From Aldehydirespirator sp028819505 (GTDB lineage: Bacteria > Actinomycetota > Acidimicrobiia > Acidimicrobiales > Aldehydirespiratoraceae), in assembly GCA_965207755.1 (NCBI GenBank), contig OZ242297.1, positions 1,178,001-1,242,000 on the forward strand: DNA of 64,000 nucleotides, written 5' to 3'. Below the pieces are notes generated by a model, which made no database searches, was not told the DNA's origin, and worked only from the letters and a program-made list of their open reading frames with translations. The position numbers were made by a program, and so were the translations under genes. How positions within the stretch are numbered: position 1 is the stretch's first letter; every line of letters starts with the position of its first letter. Positions 1 through 8,875 of the stretch are shown in pieces.

Positions 1-2
1 TG

Positions 3-884
3 TCAGGAGTGTTCGGCGCGGCCGCCGCAGCCGCCTACCTTCGCGGCTTCGACGCGGCGGGGCTCAACCATGCCTTCGGCATTGCGGCGTCGCTGGCTTC
101 GGGGACCATGGAGTTCGCGTCCTCGGGGGGAATGGCCAAGCGGATCCACGCCGGGCGGGCCGCCGAGGGCGGGATCCTGGCCGCGGCGCTGGCCGCTGAC
201 GGCTTCGAGGGAGCGGGCGACGGCCTGGCCGGCCGGTACGGCTTCTGCCGGGTCTTCACCGGCGACCCGCAGCCCCACTTGCTGACCGAGCGGCTGGGCG
301 AGCGCTGGATGATCGACGAGATCACGGTCAAGCCCTACCCGTCGTGCAGCGACCTGCATCCCCTGATCCAGGCCACGTCCGAGCTTGTCGCCGAGCACAG
401 CATCCGCGCCGGGGAGATCGATCGGGTCGCGGTCCACACCACCACCAAGGTGTGCGAGCTCAACGACATGGACGGCACCGCCTCGGTCATGGCGGCCCAG
501 TACTCGGCGCCGTTCAACGTCGTGGCCGCAGTGCTCGCTGACCCTGCTGATCCCGCCACCTTCGATCCCGAGCGCATTGCAGATCCGGTTCTGGCGGCGA
601 TGCAGGCCAAGGTCACTGAGATCCACCCGGCCCCGGAGTTCGACGCCACCTACGCCTGGAAGCAGGGCGGCCGGGTGGAGATCACCCTCGCCGACGGTCG
701 CCTCCTGGAGCGGACCGTACACGGTCAGAAGGGCTCCATGCACGATCCGCTCAGCGACCACGAGATCGAGCGCAAGTTCCAGATCCTGACCGAAGGCCGC
801 CTCGGCCCCGCGGTCCCGGAGGTCGTCCGGTCGCTGCCGGACCGCCCCGTCGAGTACCTCACCCGTCACCTTCGGTCGGGCTGA
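3..884 (+). CDS. MmgE/PrpD family protein, C-terminal part (cut by window start)
   Basis: The frame is open to the left edge, so only the last ~293 residues are visible. MmgE/PrpD proteins include 2-methylcitrate dehydratase and related dehydratases/decarboxylases of about 450 residues. The visible part starts at the Gly/Ala-rich helix (VFGAAAAAAYLRG) and keeps the family signature around GTMEFASSGGMAKRIHAGRAA and the later PYPSCSDLHPLI stretch. A specific substrate cannot be assigned. The gene ends just before a triplicated hairpin repeat and is followed by co-oriented SDR and AMP-ligase genes, which suggests an organic-acid or acyl-CoA catabolic setting. Family call is firm; the reaction is not. 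Confidence 0.85.
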   Translation, partial: SGVFGAAAAAAYLRGFDAAGLNHAFGIAASLASGTMEFASSGGMAKRIHAGRAAEGGILAAALAADGFEGAGDGLAGRYGFCRVFTGDPQPHLLTERLGERWMIDEITVKPYPSCSDLHPLIQATSELVAEHSIRAGEIDRVAVHTTTKVCELNDMDGTASVMAAQYSAPFNVVAAVLADPADPATFDPERIADPVLAAMQAKVTEIHPAPEFDATYAWKQGGRVEITLADGRLLERTVHGQKGSMHDPLSDHEIERKFQILTEGRLGPAVPEVVRSLPDRPVEYLTRHLRSG

Positions 885-896
885 ACGAGCCGCCCC

Positions 897-1091
897 GGAA
901 TTGGCAGCGTTTTGCTCGGTATGCGTGCATTCTGCTGCCAGTTCGCGGCTGATGGGCGGGCACCGGAGGAATTGGCAGCGTTTTGCTCGGTATGCGTGCA
1001 TTCTGCTGCCAGTTCGCGGCTGATGGGCGGGCACCGGAGGAATTGGCAGCGTTTTGCTCGGTATGCGTGCATTCTGCTGCCAGTTCGCGGC
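897..1091 (+). repeat. Three tandem 71-bp units, each carrying a GAATTGGCAGC hairpin (class 1)
   Basis: Units start at 897, 968 and 1039 (period exactly 71; the third lacks the trailing 18-bp spacer). Each core has arms GAATTGGCAGC and GCTGCCAGTTC around a 25-nt loop containing ATGCGTGCAT. The single arm mismatch is a G-U pair in a plus-strand transcript but C-A in the opposite strand, so the structure suits RNA read from the plus strand. It begins 12 bases after the MmgE/PrpD stop codon. The same core recurs once at 15258, and the arms recur at 20019 and 44704. Confidence 0.9.
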
Positions 1092-1141
1092 AGGGCTAGG
1101 CTCCGGTTGTAGGGGCTGCGCCCGGCGGGCAGGCTGAGGTC

Positions 1142-1930
1142 GTGAGCGAACTCGATCTGCGTCAGGACTTCGCCGGCCGGGCTGGCGCGGCTCTGGTGGT
1201 GGGGGGAAGCGGCGGCCTCGGCTCGGTGATCGCAGCGGAGTTGGCCGCCCGCGGCAGCGACCTGGCCCTCACCTACCGCAGCGACGCCGACGCCGCGGCG
1301 GCCACCGCGGCCGTCGTCGAGCGCTGCGGGCGCCGGTGCTGGACCGCGGCCGCCGACCTGAGCGACGACTCGTCCGCCGCCGCGGCTGTCGAGCAGTTGG
1401 CGGCTGCGGCCGGAGGGCTGCACACCCTGGTCTATGCGGCCGGGCCCCGTGTCCCGCAGGTTCACATGAGCCGGGTCGAGCCGAGCGCGATGCGGGCCCA
1501 GCTCGACGCAGACGGGGCCGGCTTCTTCGCGGCGGCCCACGCGGCGCTGCCGCACCTGCGAGAGGCCCGGGGCAGCATTGTGGCGGTCACCACCGCAGGC
1601 TCGGACCGGTTCCCGGTGCGCGACGGCCTCAGCACCGTCCCCAAGGCCGCGGTCGAGGCGGCCGTGCGGGGCCTGGCCGCGGAGGAGGGGCGCTTCGGGG
1701 TGCGGGCCAACACTGTGGGCCCCGGGATGCTCACCGACGGGATGGCCCAGCGGCTCATGGCCTCCGGCGACCTCGACGAACGGGCCCTCGATGCCGCCCG
1801 GGCCAGCATTCCGCTGAGGAGCTTCGGGACCGCGGCCGACATCGCGGAGGCAGTCTGCTTCCTGGCCTCGGACCGGGCCGGCTACATCAGCGGCCAGCAC
1901 CTGGCTGTCGACGGCGGGTACACCGTCTGA
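1142..1930 (+). CDS. SDR family oxidoreductase, atypical active site
   Basis: 262 residues, GTG start at 1142. The N-terminal Rossmann motif is GGSGGLGSVIAAELAARG, followed by the mid-domain segment TLVYAAGPRVPQ (in place of NNAG) and the C-terminal SGQHLAVDGGYTV typical of classical SDRs. The catalytic Ser lies in VTTAGSDRF, but the usual YxxxK is STVPK: Lys is kept and the Tyr position is Ser. It may therefore be an enoyl-reductase-like or non-canonical SDR. It sits 21 bases before an AMP-dependent ligase on the same strand and is probably co-transcribed with it. Substrate unknown. Confidence 0.85.
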   Translation: MSELDLRQDFAGRAGAALVVGGSGGLGSVIAAELAARGSDLALTYRSDADAAAATAAVVERCGRRCWTAAADLSDDSSAAAAVEQLAAAAGGLHTLVYAAGPRVPQVHMSRVEPSAMRAQLDADGAGFFAAAHAALPHLREARGSIVAVTTAGSDRFPVRDGLSTVPKAAVEAAVRGLAAEEGRFGVRANTVGPGMLTDGMAQRLMASGDLDERALDAARASIPLRSFGTAADIAEAVCFLASDRAGYISGQHLAVDGGYTV

Positions 1931-1951
1931 GGGCTGCTCGTCGGCGACACG

Positions 1952-3535
1952 GTGCCCACGCCGGGAGTAGCGTCGAAGCCGATGTACCCGGGAGTTCATG
2001 CCGCCGCCAACCCCGACAAGCCGGCCGTCATCATGGCCGGATCGGGCGAGACGATCACCTACGCCCAGCTCGACGCCGAAGCCAACCAGGTGTCGCGACT
2101 GTTCCGCGAAGCCGGGCTGGCCCCGGGCGGCCATGTGGCCTGGTGCCTGGAGAACCACCGCAACTTCCTGCCGTTGATGTGGGGAGCGCACTACGCCGGG
2201 CTGGTCTACACCCCCATCAGCAGCCGCCTCACCACCGACGAGATCGCCTACATCGTCGACAACAGCGGCGCCCGGGTCTTCATCACGTCGCAGTACAAGG
2301 CCGCCCAGGCCGCCGACCTGGTCGACCGCACGCGCCGCGTCGAGTTGAGACTGATGATGGACGGCGTCATCGACTCCTACGGCAGCTACGAGCAGGCCGT
2401 GGCCGCCATGTCGCCGGAGCCGTTGGAGGGTCGGGTGGCCGGCACCGACATGCTCTACAGCTCGGGCACCACCGGGCGTCCAAAGGGAGTGCTCAGCGCG
2501 TACGAGGCGGTTCCCATCGAGGAGTCGGAGTCGGCGGTGGCCATGATGTGCGTGCTGCTGATCGCCATGTCCGACCAGTCGGTCTACCTGTCGCCCGCGC
2601 CCCTGTACCACGGCGCGCCGCTGCGCTTCACCATGGCCAACCACGTCATCGGCTCCACCGCGGTGATCATGGAGCGCTTCGACGCGGAGCAGTTCCTGGC
2701 CGCCGTCGAACGCTACTCGGTGACCCACACCCAGGTGGTCCCGACCATGTTCGTGCGGATGCTGAAGCTGCCCGACGAGCGGCGGCTGCGCTACGACCTG
2801 TCGTCGCTCACCAGCGTGCTGCACGCGGCCGCGCCCTGCCCGGTGGAGGCCAAGCGCCGGATGATCGAGTGGCTGGGGCCGATCATCAGCGAGTACTACG
2901 CCGGCACCGAGGGCAACGGGGCCACCTTCTGCGACAGCGAGCAGTGGCTGGCCCATGAGGGCACGGTGGGGGTCCCGATCAACGGCGAGGTGCATATCGT
3001 GGACGAGTCCACCGGAGAGGAGGCGCCCGTCGGTGAGGAGGGCGTCATCTACTTCGGCGCGGGCAACACCTTCGAGTACCACCTCGACGAGGAGAAGACC
3101 CGCAACTCGCGCCTGCCCAACGGCTGGTCGACGATCGGCGACGTCGGCCGGGTGGACTCGGACGGCTTCCTGTACCTGACCGACCGCAAGGCGTACATGA
3201 TCATCTCGGGCGGGGTGAACGTGTACCCCCAGGAGGCCGAGAACCTGCTGACCATGCACCCCGCGGTGCTAGACGTGGCCGTGATCGGCGTGCCCGACGA
3301 CGACCTGGGCGAGGTGCCCAAGGCGGTGGTCCAGCCCATGGAGATGCCCGACGGCGACAAGGCCGCGGCCGCCCTGGAGCGTGAGCTGATCGACCACTGC
3401 CGGGCCGGGCTGGCCTCTGTCAAGTGCCCCCGCACGGTCGACTTCCGCGGCGAGCTCCCGCGGGACGAGACGGGCAAGCTCTACAAGCGCCTGCTGCGCG
3501 ACGAGTTCTGGCAGGGCCACGACCGCCGCATCTAA
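1952..3535 (+). CDS. AMP-dependent acyl-CoA synthetase/ligase (ANL superfamily)
   Basis: Up to 527 residues from GTG 1952; an ATG at 1982 (MYPGVHA) is an equally good start. The enzyme activates a carboxylic acid as acyl-AMP and then acyl-CoA. The P-loop SSGTTGRPKG is near residue 170, the A5 motif YYAGTEG near 315, GDVGRVDSDGFLYLTDRK near 396, and the catalytic Lys lies in the C-terminal DETGKLYKR. The N-terminal pocket is that of a medium/long-chain or aryl acid ligase (fadD/caiC-like), but the substrate cannot be read. It follows the SDR by 21 bases; the next genes run on the other strand. Confidence 0.92.
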   Translation: MPTPGVASKPMYPGVHAAANPDKPAVIMAGSGETITYAQLDAEANQVSRLFREAGLAPGGHVAWCLENHRNFLPLMWGAHYAGLVYTPISSRLTTDEIAYIVDNSGARVFITSQYKAAQAADLVDRTRRVELRLMMDGVIDSYGSYEQAVAAMSPEPLEGRVAGTDMLYSSGTTGRPKGVLSAYEAVPIEESESAVAMMCVLLIAMSDQSVYLSPAPLYHGAPLRFTMANHVIGSTAVIMERFDAEQFLAAVERYSVTHTQVVPTMFVRMLKLPDERRLRYDLSSLTSVLHAAAPCPVEAKRRMIEWLGPIISEYYAGTEGNGATFCDSEQWLAHEGTVGVPINGEVHIVDESTGEEAPVGEEGVIYFGAGNTFEYHLDEEKTRNSRLPNGWSTIGDVGRVDSDGFLYLTDRKAYMIISGGVNVYPQEAENLLTMHPAVLDVAVIGVPDDDLGEVPKAVVQPMEMPDGDKAAAALERELIDHCRAGLASVKCPRTVDFRGELPRDETGKLYKRLLRDEFWQGHDRRI

Positions 3536-3557
3536 GCGCCCAGCGCTGTCGCGTCGG

Positions 3558-3923
3558 TCAGCTCCCGTCGAGCTGGCGGACGAGCGTAGCTGGGGCGACC
3601 CGCCGGTAGCTCTCCTCCAGCCAGTCGGCAACGTCGTCGATGTCGGCGTCGGCCAGACGGACCAGCACCGCGCCGTAGCCGTCGTAGTGGGAGACGGTGA
3701 ACAGCACATCGGGATGGCTCTCGAGCAGCACCGGCTTCATCTCCAACTCGCAGAACAGCACCAGCACCTCGGTGTCGTGCACCTGGTCGCGCCGGTGCTC
3801 GCGCTCGCCCCACAGACGGCAGAAGCCCTTGTTGCGGACCCTCAGCCCCGGCGTGCCGTACCAGGTCGACTCGGTGACCTCGGGCAACCGGAGTCCAAGC
3901 CGCCGGACATCGTCGAACGTCAC
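3558..3923 (-). CDS. MmcQ/YjbR family DNA-binding-like protein
   Basis: 121 residues from a GTG start at 3923 (VTFDDVRRLGLRLPEV). MmcQ/YjbR proteins have a CyaY-like fold and are often annotated as DNA-binding; their role is unproven. The family pattern is seen in the early TFDDV..L.LPEVTEST.YGTPGLRV stretch, in the central LVLFCELEMKPVLL, and in the C-terminal W.LEESYRRVAP. It is the last gene of a leftward group with an amidohydrolase (gap of 26 bases) and an acyl-CoA dehydrogenase. Length fits the family. Confidence 0.85.
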   Translation of the reverse strand: MTFDDVRRLGLRLPEVTESTWYGTPGLRVRNKGFCRLWGEREHRRDQVHDTEVLVLFCELEMKPVLLESHPDVLFTVSHYDGYGAVLVRLADADIDDVADWLEESYRRVAPATLVRQLDGS

Positions 3924-3949
3924 CACCGGGCGCTTCCCGCCAGCCGGGG

Positions 3950-4810
3950 CTAGGTGATCTTGAGGACCCGGGCCGCGTTGTCGCGCAGGAACTTGGGCCA
4001 GACCTCGTCGCGGAAGCCGACGTTGGGCATCTCGCCCATGATGCGCTGCAGTGACAGGCCCATCGGGAAGTAGCCGGCGTACATCACCTTGTCGGCGCCC
4101 CGCGTGTTGGCGTAGTCGACGATGGCCTGCGGGTAGTGCTTGGGGGCGAACGCCGACGTGGAGTAGTGCAGTCCCGGCCACTTGAGCATCAGCTTCACCG
4201 CCAGGGCCTCCCAGGGCTCGCAGCCGTGTCGGGTGACCAGGGTCAGCTCCGGGAAGTCGTACATCACCCGGTCGAGCCGCTCCACGTGCTGGCAGTCCAT
4301 CGGCAGCCGGGGACCGGGAACGCCGGCGCAGACGAACACAGGAATGTCCAGGTCGCAGCAGGTGGCGTACACCGGGTACCACTTGGCGTCGTCGATCGGG
4401 ATCTGGGGGAAGCACCCGGCCGGGAAGGTGCCCACCGCCCGGATGTCGTAGGCCTCCTTGCAGTGGCGGATCTTGCGCACCGCGCCCATGATGTCGTTGG
4501 CGTCGACCTGGCAGGTGGCCACGAACCGGTCGGGATGGTCGGCAAGGGCCCTGCGGTTGACCTCGCCCTCGCAGCCGATCAGGCCCCACTCCACGCCGTA
4601 GGCGTCCATCTCGCCCAGCGTCAGCCCTATCGGGTCGGCCGCGCCGTACTTCTCCTTGGGCACGCCCTTGAACATGTACTCCACCGGGAAGTCGAACTCG
4701 GCCGACTCGGCGTCCTTGAGCTGTTTGCGGATGAACTCGTAGTGCTCAAAATCCTTGGCGGGAAAGCCGATCATCGTGTCGACGATCCCAACGTCGGTCG
4801 GCATAGGCAT
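3950..4810 (-). CDS. Amidohydrolase-2 family (TIM-barrel metal-dependent hydrolase)
   Basis: 286 residues, ATG at 4810. The protein has the ACMSD/LigW-type amidohydrolase-2 layout: a short beta strand near the N-terminus (VGIVDTMIGFP), a mid-barrel HPDRFVATCQVD, the TLVTRHGCEPWEA strand and a C-terminal DKVMYAGYFPMGLSLQRI..MPNVGFRDEVWPKFLRDNAARVLKI end that is characteristic of the family. The canonical N-terminal HxH metal pair is not evident, so metal binding may be altered. Probably co-transcribed with the upstream acyl-CoA dehydrogenase (30-base gap). Hydrolase or decarboxylase; substrate unknown. Confidence 0.85.
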   Translation of the reverse strand: MPMPTDVGIVDTMIGFPAKDFEHYEFIRKQLKDAESAEFDFPVEYMFKGVPKEKYGAADPIGLTLGEMDAYGVEWGLIGCEGEVNRRALADHPDRFVATCQVDANDIMGAVRKIRHCKEAYDIRAVGTFPAGCFPQIPIDDAKWYPVYATCCDLDIPVFVCAGVPGPRLPMDCQHVERLDRVMYDFPELTLVTRHGCEPWEALAVKLMLKWPGLHYSTSAFAPKHYPQAIVDYANTRGADKVMYAGYFPMGLSLQRIMGEMPNVGFRDEVWPKFLRDNAARVLKIT

Positions 4811-4840
4811 GGTGGTTCCGTTCGTCGCCGGGAAGGGGTG

Positions 4841-6067
4841 CTAGTTGCGGGGCACTTCGCGCCAGGGGATCTCCTTGTCCACCCTGGGCTCACCGGGCAG
4901 TCCCAGCACCTGCTCGCCGAGGATGTTGCGCATGATCTCGCTGGTGCCGCCCTCGATGGAGTTGGCCCGGGCCCGCAGGAAGCCGTGGTGGGTGTCGCCG
5001 AACTTGCCGTCGAGCGAGACCGCGGTGGGCCGGCGGAACTCGTAGTCGTAGTCCACCATCGCGGCCGGTCCCTCGAGGTCGAGCACCTTGGCGGTGAGCT
5101 CCTTGTTGAACTCGGCCAGCATCAGCTTGCTGACCGAGCCCTCGGGGCCGGGGTTGCCGGCCCGGGCGTTCTTGGCGGCCCTGACGTTGGTGAGCCTGAG
5201 AGCCTCGCCTCGAACCCACAGCTGCATCACCTCGTCGCGGTGGGCCTTGGTGCGCACCGCCGGGTCCATGTTGCGGTAGGCCTCCATCAGGTTGCCCAGC
5301 GGACCCTGCTGGGCGGTGGTGGCGCCGCCCACCGCGCCGCCGATGGCGGTCCGCTCGTTCATCAGCGTGGTGAGCGACACCCGCCAGCCCTCGCCCACGT
5401 CCCCGATGCGGGCCGAGTCGGGCACCCGCACGTCGGTCATGTACACCTCGTTGAACTCGGCCTCGCCGGTGATCTGGCGCAGCGGCCGTACCTCCACGCC
5501 GGGGGCATGCATGTCGAGGGCGAAGTAGGTGAGGCCCTTGTGCTTGGGCAGTTCCGGGTTGGAGCGGGCCACCAGCATGCCGAGGTCGGCCACGTGGGCC
5601 AGCGTGTTCCACACCTTCTGGCCGTTGACCACCCACTCGTCGCCGTCGCGTTCGGCCCGGGTGCGCAGACCCGCGAAGTCGGATCCGGAACCGGGCTCGC
5701 TGAAGAGCTGGCACCAGCGCTCCTCGCCGGTGAACATCGGCCTCAGGTAGCGGCGCTTCTGCTCGTCGGTGCCGTGGGTGAAGATCGTCGGGCCGACCAG
5801 CATCAGGAAGAACGTGGACGGGTCGGCGGGCTGGGCTCCTCCGGCTCGCAGCCGGCGATCCACCACTCGCTGCATCCGGCGTGACAGGCCGAGCCCGCCG
5901 AAGCCCGGCGGGTGGTGCACCCAGGCCAGCCCGGCGTCGTACTGGTGGCCCCGGAACTCGATGAGGCTCTCCTCCGCGGGGTCGTGCTCGGCCAGCAGGG
6001 CGTCGGCGGCCTGCTCGGCGATGCGGGTCTGCTCGGCAGTGTCGGCGGGGGCTTCGGTGGCGGTCAT
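4841..6067 (-). CDS. Acyl-CoA dehydrogenase family protein
   Basis: 408 residues, ATG at 6067. FAD-dependent alpha,beta-dehydrogenation of an acyl-CoA. The family signature WCQLFSEPGSGSDFAGL lies near residue 120, followed by WVVNGQKVWNT, and the C-terminal helix bundle carries SIEGGTSEIMRNILGEQVLGLP, typical of the FadE-type groups of Actinobacteria. No clear catalytic Glu can be assigned from the sequence alone. It heads the leftward group with the amidohydrolase. The start is 54 bases from the divergent maleylpyruvate-isomerase-like gene, so the two share a short intergenic promoter region. Confidence 0.93.
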   Translation of the reverse strand: MTATEAPADTAEQTRIAEQAADALLAEHDPAEESLIEFRGHQYDAGLAWVHHPPGFGGLGLSRRMQRVVDRRLRAGGAQPADPSTFFLMLVGPTIFTHGTDEQKRRYLRPMFTGEERWCQLFSEPGSGSDFAGLRTRAERDGDEWVVNGQKVWNTLAHVADLGMLVARSNPELPKHKGLTYFALDMHAPGVEVRPLRQITGEAEFNEVYMTDVRVPDSARIGDVGEGWRVSLTTLMNERTAIGGAVGGATTAQQGPLGNLMEAYRNMDPAVRTKAHRDEVMQLWVRGEALRLTNVRAAKNARAGNPGPEGSVSKLMLAEFNKELTAKVLDLEGPAAMVDYDYEFRRPTAVSLDGKFGDTHHGFLRARANSIEGGTSEIMRNILGEQVLGLPGEPRVDKEIPWREVPRN

Positions 6068-6121
6068 GGTGATTCTCCGTTGGACGTTGCGGTCGCGGCC
6101 CGGTCGGCGTCATGCTTGGCC

Positions 6122-6919
6122 ATGCATTCTTACTCCCGCCAGCACCTGATCGACACCACTGAGGCCTGCTACGCCGAGATTTCGGGGCTCTGCGCCGACC
6201 TCTCCGACGACGAGTGGACGGTGCAGTCGCTGTGCCCGGCCTGGACGGTCCGGCAGGCCATCGGCCACGCCGTCGGCGTCGAGGACGTGATCTCGGGCTG
6301 GGAGATCAGCACCGACAACATGCCACCCTTCCAGAAGATGCAGGCCCTGACCGACGCCTCCGCTCAGATGTCGTCGGCTGAGTTCGGGGCCCGGGTGGCC
6401 GAGATCTTCGACGCCCGCCGGTCCGATCTGGCCGGGCTGAGCGACGGCGACATCGAGCGCCCGTCGTGGACGCCGGTCGGGGTGCAGAGCTATGGCGGCT
6501 TCCTGGCCATCCGCATCTTCGACATGTGGGTCCATGCGCGCGACTGCACGATCCCGCTGGGACGCGACACCGACGACAGCGGGCCGGCCGCCGAGATCAC
6601 CCTCAACCAGGTGGAGGGCTCGATCGGCTACATCATGGGAAAGAAGGTCGGCCTGCCCGACGGCATGAGCCTGCGGGCCGACATCACCGGGCCGGTCGAG
6701 CGCCAGATCGCGGTGCGGGTGGACGGCCGGGCCAAGGCGGTCGATCCCTCGTCGCTGGCGGATCCCGACGTGGTGCTGACCGCGGACTCGACCACGTTCA
6801 TCATGCTGGCCTGCGGTCGCATCGACCCTCAGGCCAAGATCGACGACGGCTCCATCTCCTGGAGCGGCGACGCCGAGTGGGGCGAGCACGCGGCCCGGAG
6901 TCTCCGCTTCACGATGTGA
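6122..6919 (+). CDS. Maleylpyruvate isomerase-family mycothiol-dependent enzyme (DinB-like fold)
   Basis: 265 residues from ATG 6122. The N-terminal half matches the mycothiol-dependent maleylpyruvate isomerase/DinB_2 pattern: LIDTTEACYAEISGLCADLSDDEW..QSLCPAWTVRQAIGHAVGVED, with a metal-ligand-type His in AIGHAVG and a second His in MWVHARD. The C-terminal part resembles the SCP2-like domain often fused in TIGR03083/TIGR03084-type proteins. This family is concentrated in mycothiol-making actinobacteria and is the best taxonomic clue in the window. An upstream in-frame extension exists but is antisense to the acyl-CoA dehydrogenase and is not used. Confidence 0.85.
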   Translation: MHSYSRQHLIDTTEACYAEISGLCADLSDDEWTVQSLCPAWTVRQAIGHAVGVEDVISGWEISTDNMPPFQKMQALTDASAQMSSAEFGARVAEIFDARRSDLAGLSDGDIERPSWTPVGVQSYGGFLAIRIFDMWVHARDCTIPLGRDTDDSGPAAEITLNQVEGSIGYIMGKKVGLPDGMSLRADITGPVERQIAVRVDGRAKAVDPSSLADPDVVLTADSTTFIMLACGRIDPQAKIDDGSISWSGDAEWGEHAARSLRFTM

Positions 6920-7016
6920 TGGTGTCTCAGCGGCTTGATGTCTCCGGCTCTGGATGCACTTTCCCGTTGTATGCCCGGGTTTCTGCACACAGAACGGGCA
7001 GTGGCGTTGCGGTGAG

Positions 7017-8855
7017 ATGACGGCGCAGGGCTGGCCGCCGGCCGGGGTCGACGACTGGATGGCCCTAGTGCAGCAATCGCTGCGGGGCCGGGACATGGCC
7101 GAACTGTCGAGCACGACCCGCGACGGCATCGAGATCCGGCCGCTCTACACCGGGGGTCCGGACCGGCCCGCGGCGGTGGCGGCGACAGACCCGCGGCGGT
7201 TGGAGGCGGGCTGGGACGTGCGCGCCGTCCACAGTCTGGCCCCTGGCACGGGTGGCGGCTGGGGCGACTCAAACGGGCTGCGGCAGCAGATCGAGGACGA
7301 CCTGGCCGGAGGCGCGACCTCCCTGGAACTCGAAGCCCCGCCCGGGGCGACCGCCGATGGACTCGACCGAGTGCTTCCGAGTGTGGACCTGTCCCAAACG
7401 CCGCTCGCGCTTGCACCCAACGGGGAGCTTGGCCCGGCCGAGGCCCTTCTCGGGCTGGCGGCTCGTCGGGACGCGGGCCTCGCTCCCGGCAGCTCGCTAG
7501 GCATCGATCCGGTGGGGGAGTGGGCCCGCTCGAGCCGCCGAACGGACTGCGCCGAGGCGGCTGAATGGGCGGCACGAACTGTGTCGTCCGGCTCCCTTGC
7601 TCCCGGTGTTGTGGCCTTCACGGTCGACGCGACCCGCTACGCCGATGCCGGCGCGACCGAGGCTCAGGACTTGGGCTGGGCCACCGCCACGGGAGTCGCG
7701 TACTTGCGAGCACTGGTTGAGTCGGGCCTGTCGACCGATGCCGCGGCTGGGCTGATCGGCTTCCGGCTGGCGGCCACCGCCGACCAGTTCGTCACCATCG
7801 CCGCGCTGCGAGCGGCCAGGGTGATGTGGACCCGGGTGGTGACGGCCAGCGGCGGCTCCGCCGATGCGGCTCGCCAGTACCAGCATGCGGTGACCGCGGC
7901 CCACATGTACAGCCGGCGCGACCCGTGGGTCAACCTGCTCAGGGGTGCCTCCGCGGCACTGGCCGCGGGCGTCGCCGGCGCCGACGCGGTGACCGTGCTG
8001 CCCTTCGACCACGCGTCCGGAGCCGTTGACGACGACGGCTCGTCGGGCCGCAGACTGGCTCGCAACACGCAGCTGCTGCTGCTGGAGGAGTCGCACATGG
8101 CCCGGGCGGCCGACCCCGCGGGCGGATCGTTCTACGTGGAGTCGCTCACCGAGGAACTGGCCTCCGAGGGCTGGCGGGTGCTTCAGGACGTCGAGGCGTC
8201 CGGCGGGATCGAGGCCGTCATCGACAACGGCGCGCTGACCGCGGCGATGGAGGAGAGCTGGCAGCGTCGCCTGGGGGCGCTGAGGACCCGGAGCGAGCCC
8301 CTCACGGGAGTGAGCGAGTTCCCCTTCCTGGACGAGTCCGCTCCAACACGCCACGGCTCCAATGAGGCGGGGGGCACGTCCGGCCTGCCGCGCAGGCGCC
8401 TGGCCGAGCCGTTCGAAGACCTGCGCGACGCCGCCGACCGCCACCAGGCTGCCACCGGCAAGCGGCCTGCAGTCTGGATTGCGGCCCTGGGGTCGGCCGC
8501 GGCCCACTCAGCCCGCACGGCTTGGGCCCAGAACCTGCTGGCCGCCGGCGGCATCGAGGCCCACGGCGCGACCGGCGTCGACTCGCCCGTCGCTGCGGCC
8601 GCCGACTTCGCGGCATCGGGCCTGACCGCAGCCGTGATCACCGGCACCGACGACATGTACCGCCTTCGCGGCCCGAGCACCGCCAACGCCCTGGCTGAAG
8701 CAGGGGCAGGCTTCGTGGCCCTGGCCTGCGACCCCGACACCCCCGCCGACCTCCTCGAAGCGCTGCGGTCAGCGGGCGTCGACGAGGTATGGCACGACGG
8801 CATCGACGCAGCCGCCGCCCTAGAACGTCTCCACGGCGCTCCCGGCGTCGGCTGA
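7017..8855 (+). CDS. mutA: Methylmalonyl-CoA mutase small (beta) subunit-like protein
   Basis: 612 residues from ATG 7017, preceded by a GGTGAG ribosome site. MutA is the non-catalytic partner of the B12 enzyme MutB (methylmalonyl-CoA to succinyl-CoA). The TIM-barrel part spans residues ~1-450 (IEIRPLYTG, MYSRRDPWVNLLR, ADPAGGSFYVESLTEEL) and a degenerate B12-binding-like domain follows (~490-610), which lacks the DxHxxG cobalamin motif, as expected for MutA. No mutB is adjacent: the next gene runs the other way. Either MutB is encoded elsewhere or this is a diverged orphan subunit. Confidence 0.85.
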   Translation: MTAQGWPPAGVDDWMALVQQSLRGRDMAELSSTTRDGIEIRPLYTGGPDRPAAVAATDPRRLEAGWDVRAVHSLAPGTGGGWGDSNGLRQQIEDDLAGGATSLELEAPPGATADGLDRVLPSVDLSQTPLALAPNGELGPAEALLGLAARRDAGLAPGSSLGIDPVGEWARSSRRTDCAEAAEWAARTVSSGSLAPGVVAFTVDATRYADAGATEAQDLGWATATGVAYLRALVESGLSTDAAAGLIGFRLAATADQFVTIAALRAARVMWTRVVTASGGSADAARQYQHAVTAAHMYSRRDPWVNLLRGASAALAAGVAGADAVTVLPFDHASGAVDDDGSSGRRLARNTQLLLLEESHMARAADPAGGSFYVESLTEELASEGWRVLQDVEASGGIEAVIDNGALTAAMEESWQRRLGALRTRSEPLTGVSEFPFLDESAPTRHGSNEAGGTSGLPRRRLAEPFEDLRDAADRHQAATGKRPAVWIAALGSAAAHSARTAWAQNLLAAGGIEAHGATGVDSPVAAAADFAASGLTAAVITGTDDMYRLRGPSTANALAEAGAGFVALACDPDTPADLLEALRSAGVDEVWHDGIDAAAALERLHGAPGVG

Positions 8856-8875
8856 CCGCGGCGACCCGGCGGCTG

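Noticed and set aside
897..1091. CRISPR array
   Set aside because: Units are contiguous with identical 18-bp spacers; no variable spacers and no cas genes.
866..3259. 797-codon minus-strand frame
   Set aside because: Antisense to the SDR and AMP-ligase, and runs through the tandem repeat.
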